DNA from: Candidatus Dormiibacterota bacterium
Lineage (GTDB): Bacteria; Chloroflexota; Dormibacteria; Dormibacterales; Dormibacteraceae
Assembly: GCA_003151935.1 (NCBI GenBank)
Contig: PLYZ01000060.1
Span: 1 to 64,000 of the forward strand
Reading direction: 5' to 3'
DNA: 64,000 bases
In this document: piece by piece, positions 24,521 to 33,980 of the stretch
Layout of the letters: each line of letters starts with the position of its first letter
Position numbering within the stretch: position 1 is the first letter of the stretch
Notes under the pieces: model-generated
Told to the model about the DNA's origin: nothing
Seen by the model: the letters and a program-made list of their open reading frames with translations, nothing else
The model's database searches: none
Program-made: the position numbers and the translations under genes

Positions 24521-26773
24521 ATGACCGGCTTCCCGTCATTCAATCCAGCCGACTTCCAAGGGGAGATAACGCTGGACCACGTGATTTCTGAAGCCAAACC
24601 GAATTTTGCTTCGCTGCCCGCCGACCTTCGACCCGAGCTCGTCACGGCTTTGGCCGGTCGTGGCATCGATCGCCTCTACTCCCACCAGGCCGATGCCTAC
24701 CATGCCATCCGGCAGGGCCGGCACCTCGTCGTGGTCACGCCGACCGCGAGCGGAAAGACACTCTGTTACAACCTGCCAGTCCTCCAGCGCCTGCTCGAGG
24801 ACCCCCAGAGGCGGGCGCTGTACCTGTACCCGACCAAGGCCCTCGCGCAAGACCAGCTGGCCGAGCTCAGCGCCTTGAAGCAAGGCCTGCCGATCGAGCT
24901 TCGAGCCGACACCTACGACGGCGACACCCCTCCCGGCCGCCGCACCGCCATCCGTGAGGGGGGCCACGTCGTGATGACGAACCCGGACATGCTCCATGCG
25001 GGCCTGCTGCCGCATCACACGCGGTGGCGTCGCCTCTTCTCGAGCCTGGACTTCGTGGTCGTCGACGAGCTGCACACATATCGCGGGCTTTTCGGGAGCC
25101 AGGTCGCCAATGTCATCCGGCGCCTGAAACGGATCTGCGCCTTCTACGGCTCCAGACCGACTTTCATCTGCGCGTCGGCGACCATCGCCAACCCTCTCGA
25201 GCTCGCCAAGCGGCTGCTCGAAGAGGAAAACGTGGAGCTCGTCGAACGCAACGGCGCCCCGCGCGGTGAGCGGCGCCTCATCTTCTACAACCCGCCGCTG
25301 GTCAACCGGGAGATGGGCATCCGGCGCAGCTCGATGCTCGAGGCGCGGCGCATCGCGGCGCCGTGGATCCGCACCGGTTCGCAGACGATCGTCTTCTGCC
25401 GCAGCCGGCTCCAGGTAGAGGTGATGCTGAGCTACCTGAGGCAGGACCTCGCCCCGCGACTCGACGCCAATCGACGCGTGCGTGGCTACCGCGCCGGCTA
25501 CCTGCCGCTGCACCGCCGGGAGATCGAGGCCGGCCTGCGCAATGGAGAGATCACCGGAGTCGTGAGCACGAACGCCCTCGAGCTCGGTATCGACATCGGC
25601 AGCCTGCAGGCGGCCGTCCTCGTTGGTTATCCGGGCACGATCGCATCGACCTGGCAGCAGTTGGGTCGAGCGGGGCGGCGGTCGGGATCGGTCGGAGTCT
25701 TCGTCGCTTCGAGCTCGCCGTTGGACCAGTTCATCGTCCGCCACCCGGAGTATTTCCTCAGCGCGGACCCCGAGGAGGGCCTGATCGATCCCGACAACCT
25801 TCTACTGCTGGCGGGCCATCTGCAGGCCGGCCTCTTCGAGCTCCCTTTCGAAGACCAGGAACGGCTCGGCCGCGCCAACGTTCAGGAGTTGCTGCAGCTG
25901 TTCGAGGAGGACGGTTCCGCGACCCGGTCGGCCGGGCGGTGGTTCTGGAGCCGGCAGGCCTTCCCGGCGGAAGAGATCCACCTGCGGCGCATCCTCGCCG
26001 ACAACGTGGTGATCATCGACACGTCGCATCCACGACCCCAGGTGATCGGCGAGATGGACCAGTTCACCGCGCCGGTTCTGCTCCACGAGGAGGCCGTCTA
26101 CCTCCATGAAGGGGCTCAGTTCCATGTCGACCGGTTGGACTGGGATGAGAAGAAGGCTTACGTGCGCCCGGTCGAGGTCGACTACTACACGGACGCGCTC
26201 GCGTCGGTGATGGTGCAGGTGCTTGACACATTCGGTGGGCCGGAAGGCGGTGGCGTATCGCGCAGCCATGGCGAGATAAAGATCACGAGCCTCGCGAGCA
26301 TGTTCAAAAAGATCCGGTTCCACACGCACGAGAACATCGGGTCGGGGCCCATCCACCTTCCCGAGCAGACGCTGCACACGACCGGCTACTGGTTCACGGT
26401 CGATGAAGGCCTGTGGCGGTCGCTGGGCCGAGAGACATTGGAAGCCGGGCTTCAGGGGATGGCGCATGCGCTGCGCCATGTCGCAAGCCTGCACCTGATG
26501 TGCGACCCGCGCGACCTGGGTTCGGTCGCGGAGGTTCGCTCGGTCACGACACAGCTCCCGACGGTGACCGTGTACGAGGTCTACCCCGGCGGTGTTGGAT
26601 TTTCCTCGCGGATGTACGAGCTGCACCGCGAGCTGCTCGACGACGCCGCGGCGCTGGTGCGCGACTGCCCGTGCCTCGCCGGTTGTCCTTCGTGTGTCGG
26701 TCCGCTACATCTCGTGGAAGGAGCTAAAGAAGCATGTCTCAGGCTTCTCTCCGCGAACGCCTTACCCGTCTAG
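24521..26773 (+). CDS. mrfA: DEAD/DEAH-box helicase with DUF1998-type metal-binding domain (MrfA/YprA-like)
   Basis: About 750 aa. The helicase core has GIDRLYSHQADAYHAI (Q-like motif), TPTASGKT (Walker A), VVVDELHTYRG (DELH box), FICASATIANP, VSTNALELGIDIG and QQLGRAGRRSG. The C-terminal domain ends in CPCLAGCPSCVGP, the four-cysteine cluster of DUF1998/MrfA proteins. In Bacillus subtilis MrfA partners the exonuclease MrfB in repair of mitomycin-type adducts; here the next gene is the MrfB homologue, overlapping by 40 nt. Start is ATG 24521 or ATG 24494; the latter almost touches the divergent sigma gene. Confidence 0.9.
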   Translation: MTGFPSFNPADFQGEITLDHVISEAKPNFASLPADLRPELVTALAGRGIDRLYSHQADAYHAIRQGRHLVVVTPTASGKTLCYNLPVLQRLLEDPQRRALYLYPTKALAQDQLAELSALKQGLPIELRADTYDGDTPPGRRTAIREGGHVVMTNPDMLHAGLLPHHTRWRRLFSSLDFVVVDELHTYRGLFGSQVANVIRRLKRICAFYGSRPTFICASATIANPLELAKRLLEEENVELVERNGAPRGERRLIFYNPPLVNREMGIRRSSMLEARRIAAPWIRTGSQTIVFCRSRLQVEVMLSYLRQDLAPRLDANRRVRGYRAGYLPLHRREIEAGLRNGEITGVVSTNALELGIDIGSLQAAVLVGYPGTIASTWQQLGRAGRRSGSVGVFVASSSPLDQFIVRHPEYFLSADPEEGLIDPDNLLLLAGHLQAGLFELPFEDQERLGRANVQELLQLFEEDGSATRSAGRWFWSRQAFPAEEIHLRRILADNVVIIDTSHPRPQVIGEMDQFTAPVLLHEEAVYLHEGAQFHVDRLDWDEKKAYVRPVEVDYYTDALASVMVQVLDTFGGPEGGGVSRSHGEIKITSLASMFKKIRFHTHENIGSGPIHLPEQTLHTTGYWFTVDEGLWRSLGRETLEAGLQGMAHALRHVASLHLMCDPRDLGSVAEVRSVTTQLPTVTVYEVYPGGVGFSSRMYELHRELLDDAAALVRDCPCLAGCPSCVGPLHLVEGAKEACLRLLSANALPV

Positions 26774-27924
26774 GCGCGCCTCCGAGTCCGCGCCCGCGTC
26801 AGGAGCGGCCGCTACCGCGCGGCTTTGAGGAGATTCCGACTCGGTACGGCACCGCGGTGCTTCGCCAGGAAGTCATTCCGCTGCCACCGCTGCAACCGCA
26901 TCCCGGCAACATCGCGTACCTCGACACCGAGACGACCGGTCTGAGCGGTGGCTCGGGAACGCTGGTGTTCGCCGCCGCGGTCGCGCGCCCGATCGACTGC
27001 GGCCTGCGGGTGGCGCAGCTGTTCCTGCCTCAGCCGGGTCTGGAGGCGGCCTTCCTCGAGATGCTCAGCCAGGAGCTCGCAGCGGCGGATGCAATCGCCA
27101 CCTTCAACGGTGCGTCGTTCGACCTGCCGGTGCTGCGCGCGCGATGGGTGATGGCGCGCATGCCGGGGGAGCTCAGCGAACCGCCGCACGTCGACCTGCT
27201 GACACTGGTCCGCGCTCTCTACCGGCATCGCCTCGAAAGCTGCTCCCTGCGCACCGTCGAAGAACGGCTCCTCGGCTATGAACGCGACGACCCGGTCCCG
27301 AGCGCGCTCGTGCCCGACGCTTATTTCGCGTATCTCCATGCGGGGCGCCTCGATTTCCTCGAGGCGGCCCTCGAGCACAACCGGCTCGATGTGATCAGCC
27401 TCGTGCATCTCCACTCGCGTTTGCTGGTGCGCCTGCAGGGTGACGAAGCCGGCATGGATGCTGCTGACTGGCTCGCCCTCGGGCGCCTCCGGTTCCGGCG
27501 CGGCGCTCGAGCCGACGGCTGGAGGGCACTTCGCAACGCCACCTCTTTTGCGCAAGGTGAGGCGTCGGCCACCGCCGGTTTGCTGATCTCCCGACGCCTA
27601 CTTCGACGCGGTGCGGTGGCTGCGGCGGACCGGCTCCTGGGCTGGTTGGAGTCAACAGCAGGGGAAGACGTCCGCGTGTCCATCGCCCGCGCGCGACTGC
27701 TCGAGTGGCGGCGGCGAGACCCTCACCAGGCCCTCAGCATCGTGGAGGCCGCCCAGCGGCGGATGCCTGACCAGGCGCGTGAGCTCGAACACCGACGGGC
27801 CAGACTGCGGCGAAAGGTCGAGTCAGACCGCGGCCTGAACCGGCGCCGCAGGCGCGGCAATGGCCGGAAAGGCCAGCTCCGGGAGGTTCAGCTCGAAGCT
27901 CCCATCGCGGACAGCCCGGGCTAG
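26734..27924 (+). CDS. mrfB: RNase H-like DEDD exonuclease (MrfB/YprB-like)
   Basis: 396 aa. The 3'-5' exonuclease domain carries IAYLDTETTGLSGGSG (Exo I), ATFNGASFDLPVLRARW (Exo II) and ALEHNRLDVISLVHLHSRL (Exo III, NRxDV), matching the YprB_RNaseH_2 family. A C-terminal helical, TPR-like region (about 250-380) follows. The gene starts inside the 3' end of mrfA, 10 nt after GGAG. Together they should form the nucleotide excision-independent mitomycin repair pair. Its 3' end overlaps the convergent GGDEF gene by 102 nt, an unusually long coding overlap. Confidence 0.9.
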   Translation: MSQASLRERLTRLGAPPSPRPRQERPLPRGFEEIPTRYGTAVLRQEVIPLPPLQPHPGNIAYLDTETTGLSGGSGTLVFAAAVARPIDCGLRVAQLFLPQPGLEAAFLEMLSQELAAADAIATFNGASFDLPVLRARWVMARMPGELSEPPHVDLLTLVRALYRHRLESCSLRTVEERLLGYERDDPVPSALVPDAYFAYLHAGRLDFLEAALEHNRLDVISLVHLHSRLLVRLQGDEAGMDAADWLALGRLRFRRGARADGWRALRNATSFAQGEASATAGLLISRRLLRRGAVAAADRLLGWLESTAGEDVRVSIARARLLEWRRRDPHQALSIVEAAQRRMPDQARELEHRRARLRRKVESDRGLNRRRRRGNGRKGQLREVQLEAPIADSPG

Positions 27925-30009
27925 AGCATCGACGACCGCCGGATCGAACTCCGTGCCGGATCCCGCGGCGACCTGCTCCTGCGCGGCTTTCGGTGTGACC
28001 CGGACGCACGCCCTGCCCGCCGTCGAGGCCTCGAATCTCTCGGTAACGGCCAGGATGCGGGCGAGCATCGGGATGTCCCCTCCGGACACGGCGCCCGCCG
28101 TGCCGCCGGCGTCCCAACGGTCGTGGTGATGGCGCACGGCGGCCACCACCTCGAGCGGAAACTTTGCCCCGGCGACGATTTTCTCGCCCTCCTCCGTATG
28201 TCCGGCGGCCTCCACGTTCTGACCATCGGCGGCCAGGGTCATGTGGCCGACGTCATGCAGGAAGGCGGCCGTGCGGAGGTGGTCGAGCTGGTCCGACGTC
28301 AGGCCTGAGCGGCGGCCGATCGCGTCTGCGATCGACGCCACGCGGCTCGAATGGCCTTGTGTGACCGGGTTGCGATGGTCCACCGCGTGAGCCACGGCCA
28401 CCATCACCTGCGGACCCGCCTCGGCGAGCATCGAAACCAGGGTGCCATCCGCGAGCTCGAGCTCCGTCACCAGCTGGGGGAAGGTGCACGCTCGGTCCTT
28501 GCCCTCCCGCTTCGCAAGGTAGAGGGCCTGGTCCGCGGCCGCGATCAGTTCTCCGGCTGTAAACGCGTCCTCCGGGTACGACGCAACGCCGATGCTGAAG
28601 GTCATGTGCTGATCCGGTGTCGTCGACACCTCCGCCGCATGCACGGCGTCCACGATTCGATACGCGAGCCGCTGCGCGCCGGTGGCGTTGGTGTCGGCGA
28701 CCATCACCGCAAGCTCGTCGCCGCCGTAGCGCGCCACCATGTCCTGGGCGCGGGCTGCCGCCTTGACGATGCGGGCTCCCATCTGGAGCACGAGGTCTCC
28801 GTGCTGGTGACCGAGCTCGTCATTCACCGACTTGAAGTGGTCGAAGTCGATCAGCAGGAGCGAGACGGGGCTGCTCAGCCGGTCAGGCCGCGCAAACGCG
28901 GCCTCGAGCCGGCGGCGGAACTCTCTCACGTTGACCAGGCCTGTCAGGCCGTCCGTCGAGGCCTCCTGGCGACTGCGCTGGTAGCGGAGCGCGTTGGCGA
29001 GTGTCACCGTGGTGCTGCCGGAGAGGGCGTTCACCGCGAAGAGGTCCTGGTTGGTGAAATTGCCTGCGGACTGGTTGAGGCAGAGGATCGCGGTCACGCC
29101 ATCGCCTGAGGCGATCGGGACCACGAGGCCTTTGTTGTCCGCGGCGAAGACAGCTTCGCCGGTGCTTGCGGCCTGCGAAAGCTGGTGCTCATCGATCGGC
29201 TCATCCTCCGGGGCAGGCGTGGAGGTGCCGTTCCGGTTGGCGCTGGCGACAACCGTGAACCCTTCCTGCGAGGAGAGGATCATCCGGCCGCGCTCGGCGC
29301 TGGTCATCTGGACCGCGTGATCCGTCAGCACCACGAACACGTCCTTGATGTCGGTGTCACCCACCAGGGTCATGCTCAGCTCCCGGAGTGAGTCAGCCTG
29401 CGCCGCCCGTTCGACCGCCGAACGCCGTTCGCGCTCCAACTCGCGGGTCATATATCCGGTGGCAAGGGCGACGACCAGGAACAGGAACATCTTGCCGATC
29501 GTGGCGTTGGGGTCGACGTAGAAGTTCGAGGGTGTGAAGCTTCCGCCGATGAACAGGTACAGGAAAGAGATGACCAGCGCCGAGACAAAGCTCGCCGTGG
29601 CGCCGAACCGAACGGCGTTGGTAATCACGGCCAGGAACAGGGCAAGAAAGAACGGGCTGTTGAAACCCTGGGACAGGTAGACGAGCGTGGTCGCGAACAG
29701 GATGTCCAGTGTCATGGTCGACAGGCTGAACTGCTTTCCCGGCTGATATCCCCGCGCCAGGAGAAGGTGGACGGCGACGTTCATCACACCCCATCCAGCG
29801 AGAACGAAGTCGATCGTGAGCTTCTCGTTCGCGTCGGTATGCGGGTTCACGTTGTTCAGGACGCCAAGCACCACGAGAAAAAGCCACCTGAAGACGACGG
29901 CCACGCGCTCGCCGACGCGACGTCGGTCGGCATCGAACGTGGCGTCGATGGCCAGGGCGCGGATGTCCTGCCAGCGTCTTGAGGGGGTAGAGCCGGGTGC
30001 TTTGTTCAT
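27823..30009 (-). CDS. Membrane GGDEF-HD signalling protein (diguanylate cyclase with GAF and HD domains)
   Basis: About 728 aa. Six or so transmembrane helices (about 35-190) precede a GAF-like domain (about 215-350), a GGDEF domain (TDGLTGLVNVREFRRRL, LIDFDHFKSVNDELGH, ARYGGDELAVM) and an HD domain (HSSRVASIADAIG, AAFLHDVGHM, VRHHHDRWDAGG). The GGDE core is intact, so cyclic di-GMP synthesis is plausible. The HD part aligns with HD-GYP layout but lacks the GYP motif after RWD, so phosphodiesterase activity is doubtful. Start taken at ATG 30009; GTG 30027 is also possible. No partner gene is adjacent. Confidence 0.88.
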   Translation of the reverse strand: MNKAPGSTPSRRWQDIRALAIDATFDADRRRVGERVAVVFRWLFLVVLGVLNNVNPHTDANEKLTIDFVLAGWGVMNVAVHLLLARGYQPGKQFSLSTMTLDILFATTLVYLSQGFNSPFFLALFLAVITNAVRFGATASFVSALVISFLYLFIGGSFTPSNFYVDPNATIGKMFLFLVVALATGYMTRELERERRSAVERAAQADSLRELSMTLVGDTDIKDVFVVLTDHAVQMTSAERGRMILSSQEGFTVVASANRNGTSTPAPEDEPIDEHQLSQAASTGEAVFAADNKGLVVPIASGDGVTAILCLNQSAGNFTNQDLFAVNALSGSTTVTLANALRYQRSRQEASTDGLTGLVNVREFRRRLEAAFARPDRLSSPVSLLLIDFDHFKSVNDELGHQHGDLVLQMGARIVKAAARAQDMVARYGGDELAVMVADTNATGAQRLAYRIVDAVHAAEVSTTPDQHMTFSIGVASYPEDAFTAGELIAAADQALYLAKREGKDRACTFPQLVTELELADGTLVSMLAEAGPQVMVAVAHAVDHRNPVTQGHSSRVASIADAIGRRSGLTSDQLDHLRTAAFLHDVGHMTLAADGQNVEAAGHTEEGEKIVAGAKFPLEVVAAVRHHHDRWDAGGTAGAVSGGDIPMLARILAVTERFEASTAGRACVRVTPKAAQEQVAAGSGTEFDPAVVDALARAVRDGSFELNLPELAFPAIAAPAAPVQAAV

Positions 30010-30112
30010 GGTGTGGTGTCGACCCACTCCGTGAAGGGCGCTAATTATTCGCGCTTTCGCGGCTGAAAACAGCCCTTATTTGAGTTAAGGCGACGCAAAT
30101 GGGGCATCTTCG

Positions 30113-30655
30113 GTGCGATCGCATGACCCTGGTCCATTATTTCCATCAGTGTTTCCCGAGCTCAGGTCACGGCTTCGACGTTCCAGGCGCTTTTCGGCCG
30201 TCGAGCTGTGCCTCTGGGTCGCTTGCGTCCTGACCGCGGCCGGGGGTGTGATCGCGCTGGTTGCGCCGGCCGGCGGCACCAATCGACTCTCGGGCGTGGC
30301 GCTTCCGTTCGCAGTTGGCGCCGCCGCGCAGGCGGCCAACGCGCTGACTCAGCGCCGGAGCGGCTGGTTCTCCGGATTGCTCTACGCGGCAGCCGGACTC
30401 GCCATTTTGTACGGAGTGATCCTGGCGTTGTCTCTCCCGCTGCGGCTGACAGTCGAGGGCGTCTGCGAACCTGCTCCAGCGCCGTGCCCTTTGGGATTCG
30501 ACCTACCGATCACACCCGGCGAGAGCCTCGGTGTATACGCCGCGGTGATCTGCGGAGCTCTCTCTCTGCTCTTTGACTCGGTTGCAGCCGAGCTGCGATT
30601 CCGGCCCCGGAGGCCCAGACGTCCGGATCCCGGCGACCCCGAGAAGCCTCTCTGA
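30113..30655 (+). CDS. Four-helix membrane protein of unknown function
   Basis: 180 aa from a GTG. A basic N-terminus (LRSRLRRSRRFSAVE) is followed by four hydrophobic stretches (about 28-52, 60-78, 85-110, 135-158), a periplasmic or outer loop with two cysteines (GVCEPAPAPCPLG) and a basic Arg/Pro C-terminus. I recognise no family. It precedes the Tad-like operon on the same strand but is separated by a 266-nt gap in which I find no gene or convincing RNA motif, so it may be unrelated. Confidence 0.55.
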   Translation: MRSHDPGPLFPSVFPELRSRLRRSRRFSAVELCLWVACVLTAAGGVIALVAPAGGTNRLSGVALPFAVGAAAQAANALTQRRSGWFSGLLYAAAGLAILYGVILALSLPLRLTVEGVCEPAPAPCPLGFDLPITPGESLGVYAAVICGALSLLFDSVAAELRFRPRRPRRPDPGDPEKPL

Positions 30656-30921
30656 GCCGCCGAACGACCTTTTCCGTTTCAAGCGCTGAATCGCCGCGCG
30701 CAGAGCTACCATTCACAGCGCGTATTGCACCAGCAGCCAGATCGTCAGCTTTCCTTAAGCCCCATGCGACCCACCATCGAACCCCGCCACTGGTTGAGAA
30801 CCCCGGCTGAAGCCGACCGGCTTGAGCTGGCATCTGCACGTTCCGGAGAGCGATCTACCAGCAATAACCCGCAAGTCGGAACGTTGCTCTCATCAGTTCC
30901 CGGCAATTTCTGGAGGTATTG

Positions 30922-31494
30922 GTGATCGAACCTATTGGCAAGCGAACGTGGGCGGCGCTGCGGACCATTGGTCGCAGTGCGCGCAGCCAGCGCAGTCAGG
31001 CGCTGGTTGAGTTCGCCATGGTGTCGCCGATATTTCTTCTCGTCCTCTTCACGGCGATCGACATCAGCCGCCTGCTCTACACGTATTCCGCCGTTTCCTC
31101 CGCGGCTCGTGATGGCGCGCGGACGGCCTCTCTGAGCGGTTCCATCTACACCGACTGCCAGATCATCCAGGAAGTCGAGCTCGTCGGCCAGGGTTTCCCC
31201 GTGAAGATGGACCCCAACTCCATCGTCGGCAATTCGGATCCCAACAACCCCACCGGCGCGCTGCAGCCGACCACACCGCCGCCCAATGTTGCGTATGGCT
31301 ACATCTGGCCGGCGGTAGCCACCGCGGACCCGCCCGACAGCAACTGCACCTCGACCACGCAACGGGCGATATCGCCTTCGGTGAAGCACGTCGCTGTCGA
31401 GATCCAGTATCACTTCACGCCGCTTCTGCCGCTAGTCTCCTACTTCGCATCGAACATCATCGTCAAGACAATTTCGGTGGTCACGACCGAGTGA
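30922..31494 (+). CDS. TadE-like pilus assembly protein
   Basis: 190 aa. SQALVEFAMVSPIFLLVLFTAIDISRLLY is the TadE-like motif: a class III-type prepilin-like segment with the conserved QALVEFA and a single transmembrane helix. The rest is exported, with a Pro/Asn-rich stretch and two cysteines. GTG 30922 is 5 nt after GGAGG, better placed than the TTG in the ORF track. The stop overlaps the next gene (TGATG). TadE proteins are minor pseudopilins of Flp/tight-adherence pili; no TadA, TadB, TadC or TadZ gene is within the window. Confidence 0.85.
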   Translation: MIEPIGKRTWAALRTIGRSARSQRSQALVEFAMVSPIFLLVLFTAIDISRLLYTYSAVSSAARDGARTASLSGSIYTDCQIIQEVELVGQGFPVKMDPNSIVGNSDPNNPTGALQPTTPPPNVAYGYIWPAVATADPPDSNCTSTTQRAISPSVKHVAVEIQYHFTPLLPLVSYFASNIIVKTISVVTTE

Positions 31495-33980
31495 TGTGGT
31501 ACGTCAGCTCTCGTAAGCGACGACAGAGTGGCCAGATGCTGCCGATTGCGGCGGCCGCGTTCCTCGTGATGTGCGCGCTGGCCGGCCTGGCGATCGACGC
31601 CAGCCGCGACTACCTGGACAAGCGCAACGCCCAGAACGCCGCAGACTTCGCGGTGCTTGCCGCGGGGAAGCAGATGTCATTCCAGAGCAACTTGAGCAGC
31701 CCGATCGTCGCGAACTCTCCCGTGGTTCAGGCCGCGCACGATTACGCCGCGAACAACGGCTTTCCGACCATCTATAACAACACTTGCGACTCGACGGCCG
31801 GAGGCGGTTTCACGACCAGCTGGTTCGATGTCACGGGGGTGGCGTGCGGCGCCACGGTCGGCTTCAACAGCAAGGTCAGCGTCAACCAGCCGGCGGTCAA
31901 CCTTCCGGGATCGCCCGTGGCAGCGCCATGTACTGGGGTCAATCAGTTCTCATGTGTCCAGGTGGTCATAACCAGTCGCATCGCCGAGATGTTCACGTCG
32001 GTGATGGGCATCCCTTTCGCGTACGTGACTGTGGGGGCCGCAGCTCAAGCTGCGCTGCCGAGCTCGTCGTTCGACGCCCCTCCGCCCTACGCGGTCACCC
32101 TCTACCAGCCACAGAGCGGCTGTAACCCTGCGACGCAGCAGTGCTTTAACGAAGCCAAGCCGGTCGTGCGAACACAGCTTTCATGCACCGGCGCCACCAA
32201 CAACTGCCCGACCTTCTGGGTCAGGCCGGGTACCGCCCCCAAGATCTATGGCTATGACGGCTCGATCCTGACCCCGCCGGGTGACTACACCACGCTGCGG
32301 TCCAACGGCGACATGGTCCTCCAGGACCGGACCACTGTCTGCGACCCGTACAACGGCGTGACCTGCGCGGCGAACGTTTCAAGAGGATCGTCTGGTTTCG
32401 CGGTCCCGGGTGGCACCAAGCTCTATTGCTCGAAGTTCGGAACGGGCGCTGTGAGCTTGCAGCCGTGCACCACGACGGGCCAGACCACGCTGAACGAGAT
32501 CGACTCCAACCAGACCGGTTGGTCCGCGCCGGGCTACTGGTCTCCCTCGATCGAGCCGGTAGCGTTCGCTGCGCTTACGAACTGCGGGTCGCTCATCCTC
32601 AACGGACAGCCGATGTACGGCCCGTGCGCGGACCCGGGCGAGCCGTACCTCATCGGTGCCGGTAGGTACAGCTCCATCGTGATCAACCACGGAGACTACG
32701 AGTTCGATGCAGGTTTCTATGACATCACCGGCAAGGCTCCGGTCAACACTCTGACAGGTGGTGGGTACACCGCCAACGGGATCGACCACAGCCAGGAAAA
32801 CGCCAGCGACTTCGACCTGTGCACCGGCGGCCTGCCCAACTCCTGCCCGACCCTCACGGCGGGGGTCTGGATCGGCCACGGCGGCGGGAACTACACGGCT
32901 TACTCTGGGCCCACGCCCGGCTCGTGCACCAACGGCGTGGCCGGTAGCGGTGGTGGCGGCGGCGACCCGACGGTCATCAGCGGCAACGGCGTCCTCTTCC
33001 GATTCGAGGCGAACTCCGGCGGCTTTGTCAGCACGAACGAGGTCAGCGGACTGGCGCTGGCCGGCGCCGGTGTCGGAGCGTTGCCCATCGTGTACGGCGC
33101 GCCTCTTCTCTTCGACATGGAGAACAGCGGGTTCATCCACCTGGACTCGTCGCAACCCAGCAACGGCACTCCGCCCAACACGACCAGCGGCATCATCTAC
33201 CAGACGCCCACCGCCACTGGTGGAGGCGTCGAGTTCGACCCCAGCATGGCCGGCTTTGACGTGAGCGGAAACGAGCTGGCGGCGATCCAGGGCCAGATCC
33301 TCGCCTACACCCTCACCATCTTTGGAAACAGCGGCGGCACGATGGATTTCCAGAATGGCTATGGCGGCGGATCCGTTCCGGGCATCGGAACCAGCGGTAG
33401 GAACGAGAACTCGATCATCACGAGCGTGTCGCTCAAGGCCGGTGCGCCAGGTTATTCGATCCTCACCGTGGACTACTCGGACGAGTGGATGATGGACGGC
33501 TACGACGTCTACGTGAAGCTCAACAACGGCAGCCCGCAATTCTTCTCGCAGGGCATCTGGAACAGCGTGCCAGGTCCAGGCACTCCGCTACCGCCGCCCA
33601 TCAACAACCCGGGCGACTCGAGCCCAGACTATCCAAGTTCAGGCACGCCAGGGTCTTACACGATCATATCGACCGGCCCGCCCCAGGGGCAGAGCGACTG
33701 GCTGTACACCATTCCGAATGGCAACGGCGCGACCATCGAAGCGCAGGGCAGCTGGGCGTGGGGTCATCAGAACACGATCAACAACGCTAGAAGCGCGAAC
33801 TATACGGCCAAGATGATCTACACGTTCCCGAACCCCGCCGGCAGCTACGTCGCCGTCACGCTATTCCTTCTGGACGGTGACCGGTGCGGCGACTATGCCT
33901 ACGCCAACTACACCTTCAAGACCACGGGCGGCCCGGGACCTGGGCAGCAGAGCGTGGGCTCGGTCTCCCTGGTGCAGTGA
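31494..33980 (+). CDS. Large TadG-like exported protein
   Basis: 828 aa. RRQSGQMLPIAAAAFLVMCALAGLAIDASRDYLDKRNAQNAADFAV is the TadG/TadE-type N-terminus, with the membrane helix and the NAADFAVLA segment. The remaining 750 residues are outside the membrane, rich in Gly, Asn, Pro, Ser and Thr, with many spaced cysteine pairs (CNPATQQC, CTGATNNC). The expected von Willebrand A domain with its MIDAS motif is not obvious. The length is about twice that of a usual TadG. It probably decorates or tips a pilus, or is a stand-alone anchored adhesin. The first and last codons overlap those of the flanking TadE genes. Confidence 0.7.
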   Translation: MWYVSSRKRRQSGQMLPIAAAAFLVMCALAGLAIDASRDYLDKRNAQNAADFAVLAAGKQMSFQSNLSSPIVANSPVVQAAHDYAANNGFPTIYNNTCDSTAGGGFTTSWFDVTGVACGATVGFNSKVSVNQPAVNLPGSPVAAPCTGVNQFSCVQVVITSRIAEMFTSVMGIPFAYVTVGAAAQAALPSSSFDAPPPYAVTLYQPQSGCNPATQQCFNEAKPVVRTQLSCTGATNNCPTFWVRPGTAPKIYGYDGSILTPPGDYTTLRSNGDMVLQDRTTVCDPYNGVTCAANVSRGSSGFAVPGGTKLYCSKFGTGAVSLQPCTTTGQTTLNEIDSNQTGWSAPGYWSPSIEPVAFAALTNCGSLILNGQPMYGPCADPGEPYLIGAGRYSSIVINHGDYEFDAGFYDITGKAPVNTLTGGGYTANGIDHSQENASDFDLCTGGLPNSCPTLTAGVWIGHGGGNYTAYSGPTPGSCTNGVAGSGGGGGDPTVISGNGVLFRFEANSGGFVSTNEVSGLALAGAGVGALPIVYGAPLLFDMENSGFIHLDSSQPSNGTPPNTTSGIIYQTPTATGGGVEFDPSMAGFDVSGNELAAIQGQILAYTLTIFGNSGGTMDFQNGYGGGSVPGIGTSGRNENSIITSVSLKAGAPGYSILTVDYSDEWMMDGYDVYVKLNNGSPQFFSQGIWNSVPGPGTPLPPPINNPGDSSPDYPSSGTPGSYTIISTGPPQGQSDWLYTIPNGNGATIEAQGSWAWGHQNTINNARSANYTAKMIYTFPNPAGSYVAVTLFLLDGDRCGDYAYANYTFKTTGGPGPGQQSVGSVSLVQ

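Noticed and set aside
30656-30921. Cyclic di-GMP (GEMM) riboswitch before the tad-like operon
   Set aside because: The GNRA/receptor and conserved A-rich core could not be found; only a weak dyad (CCGGCTGAAGCCGACCGG) is seen.
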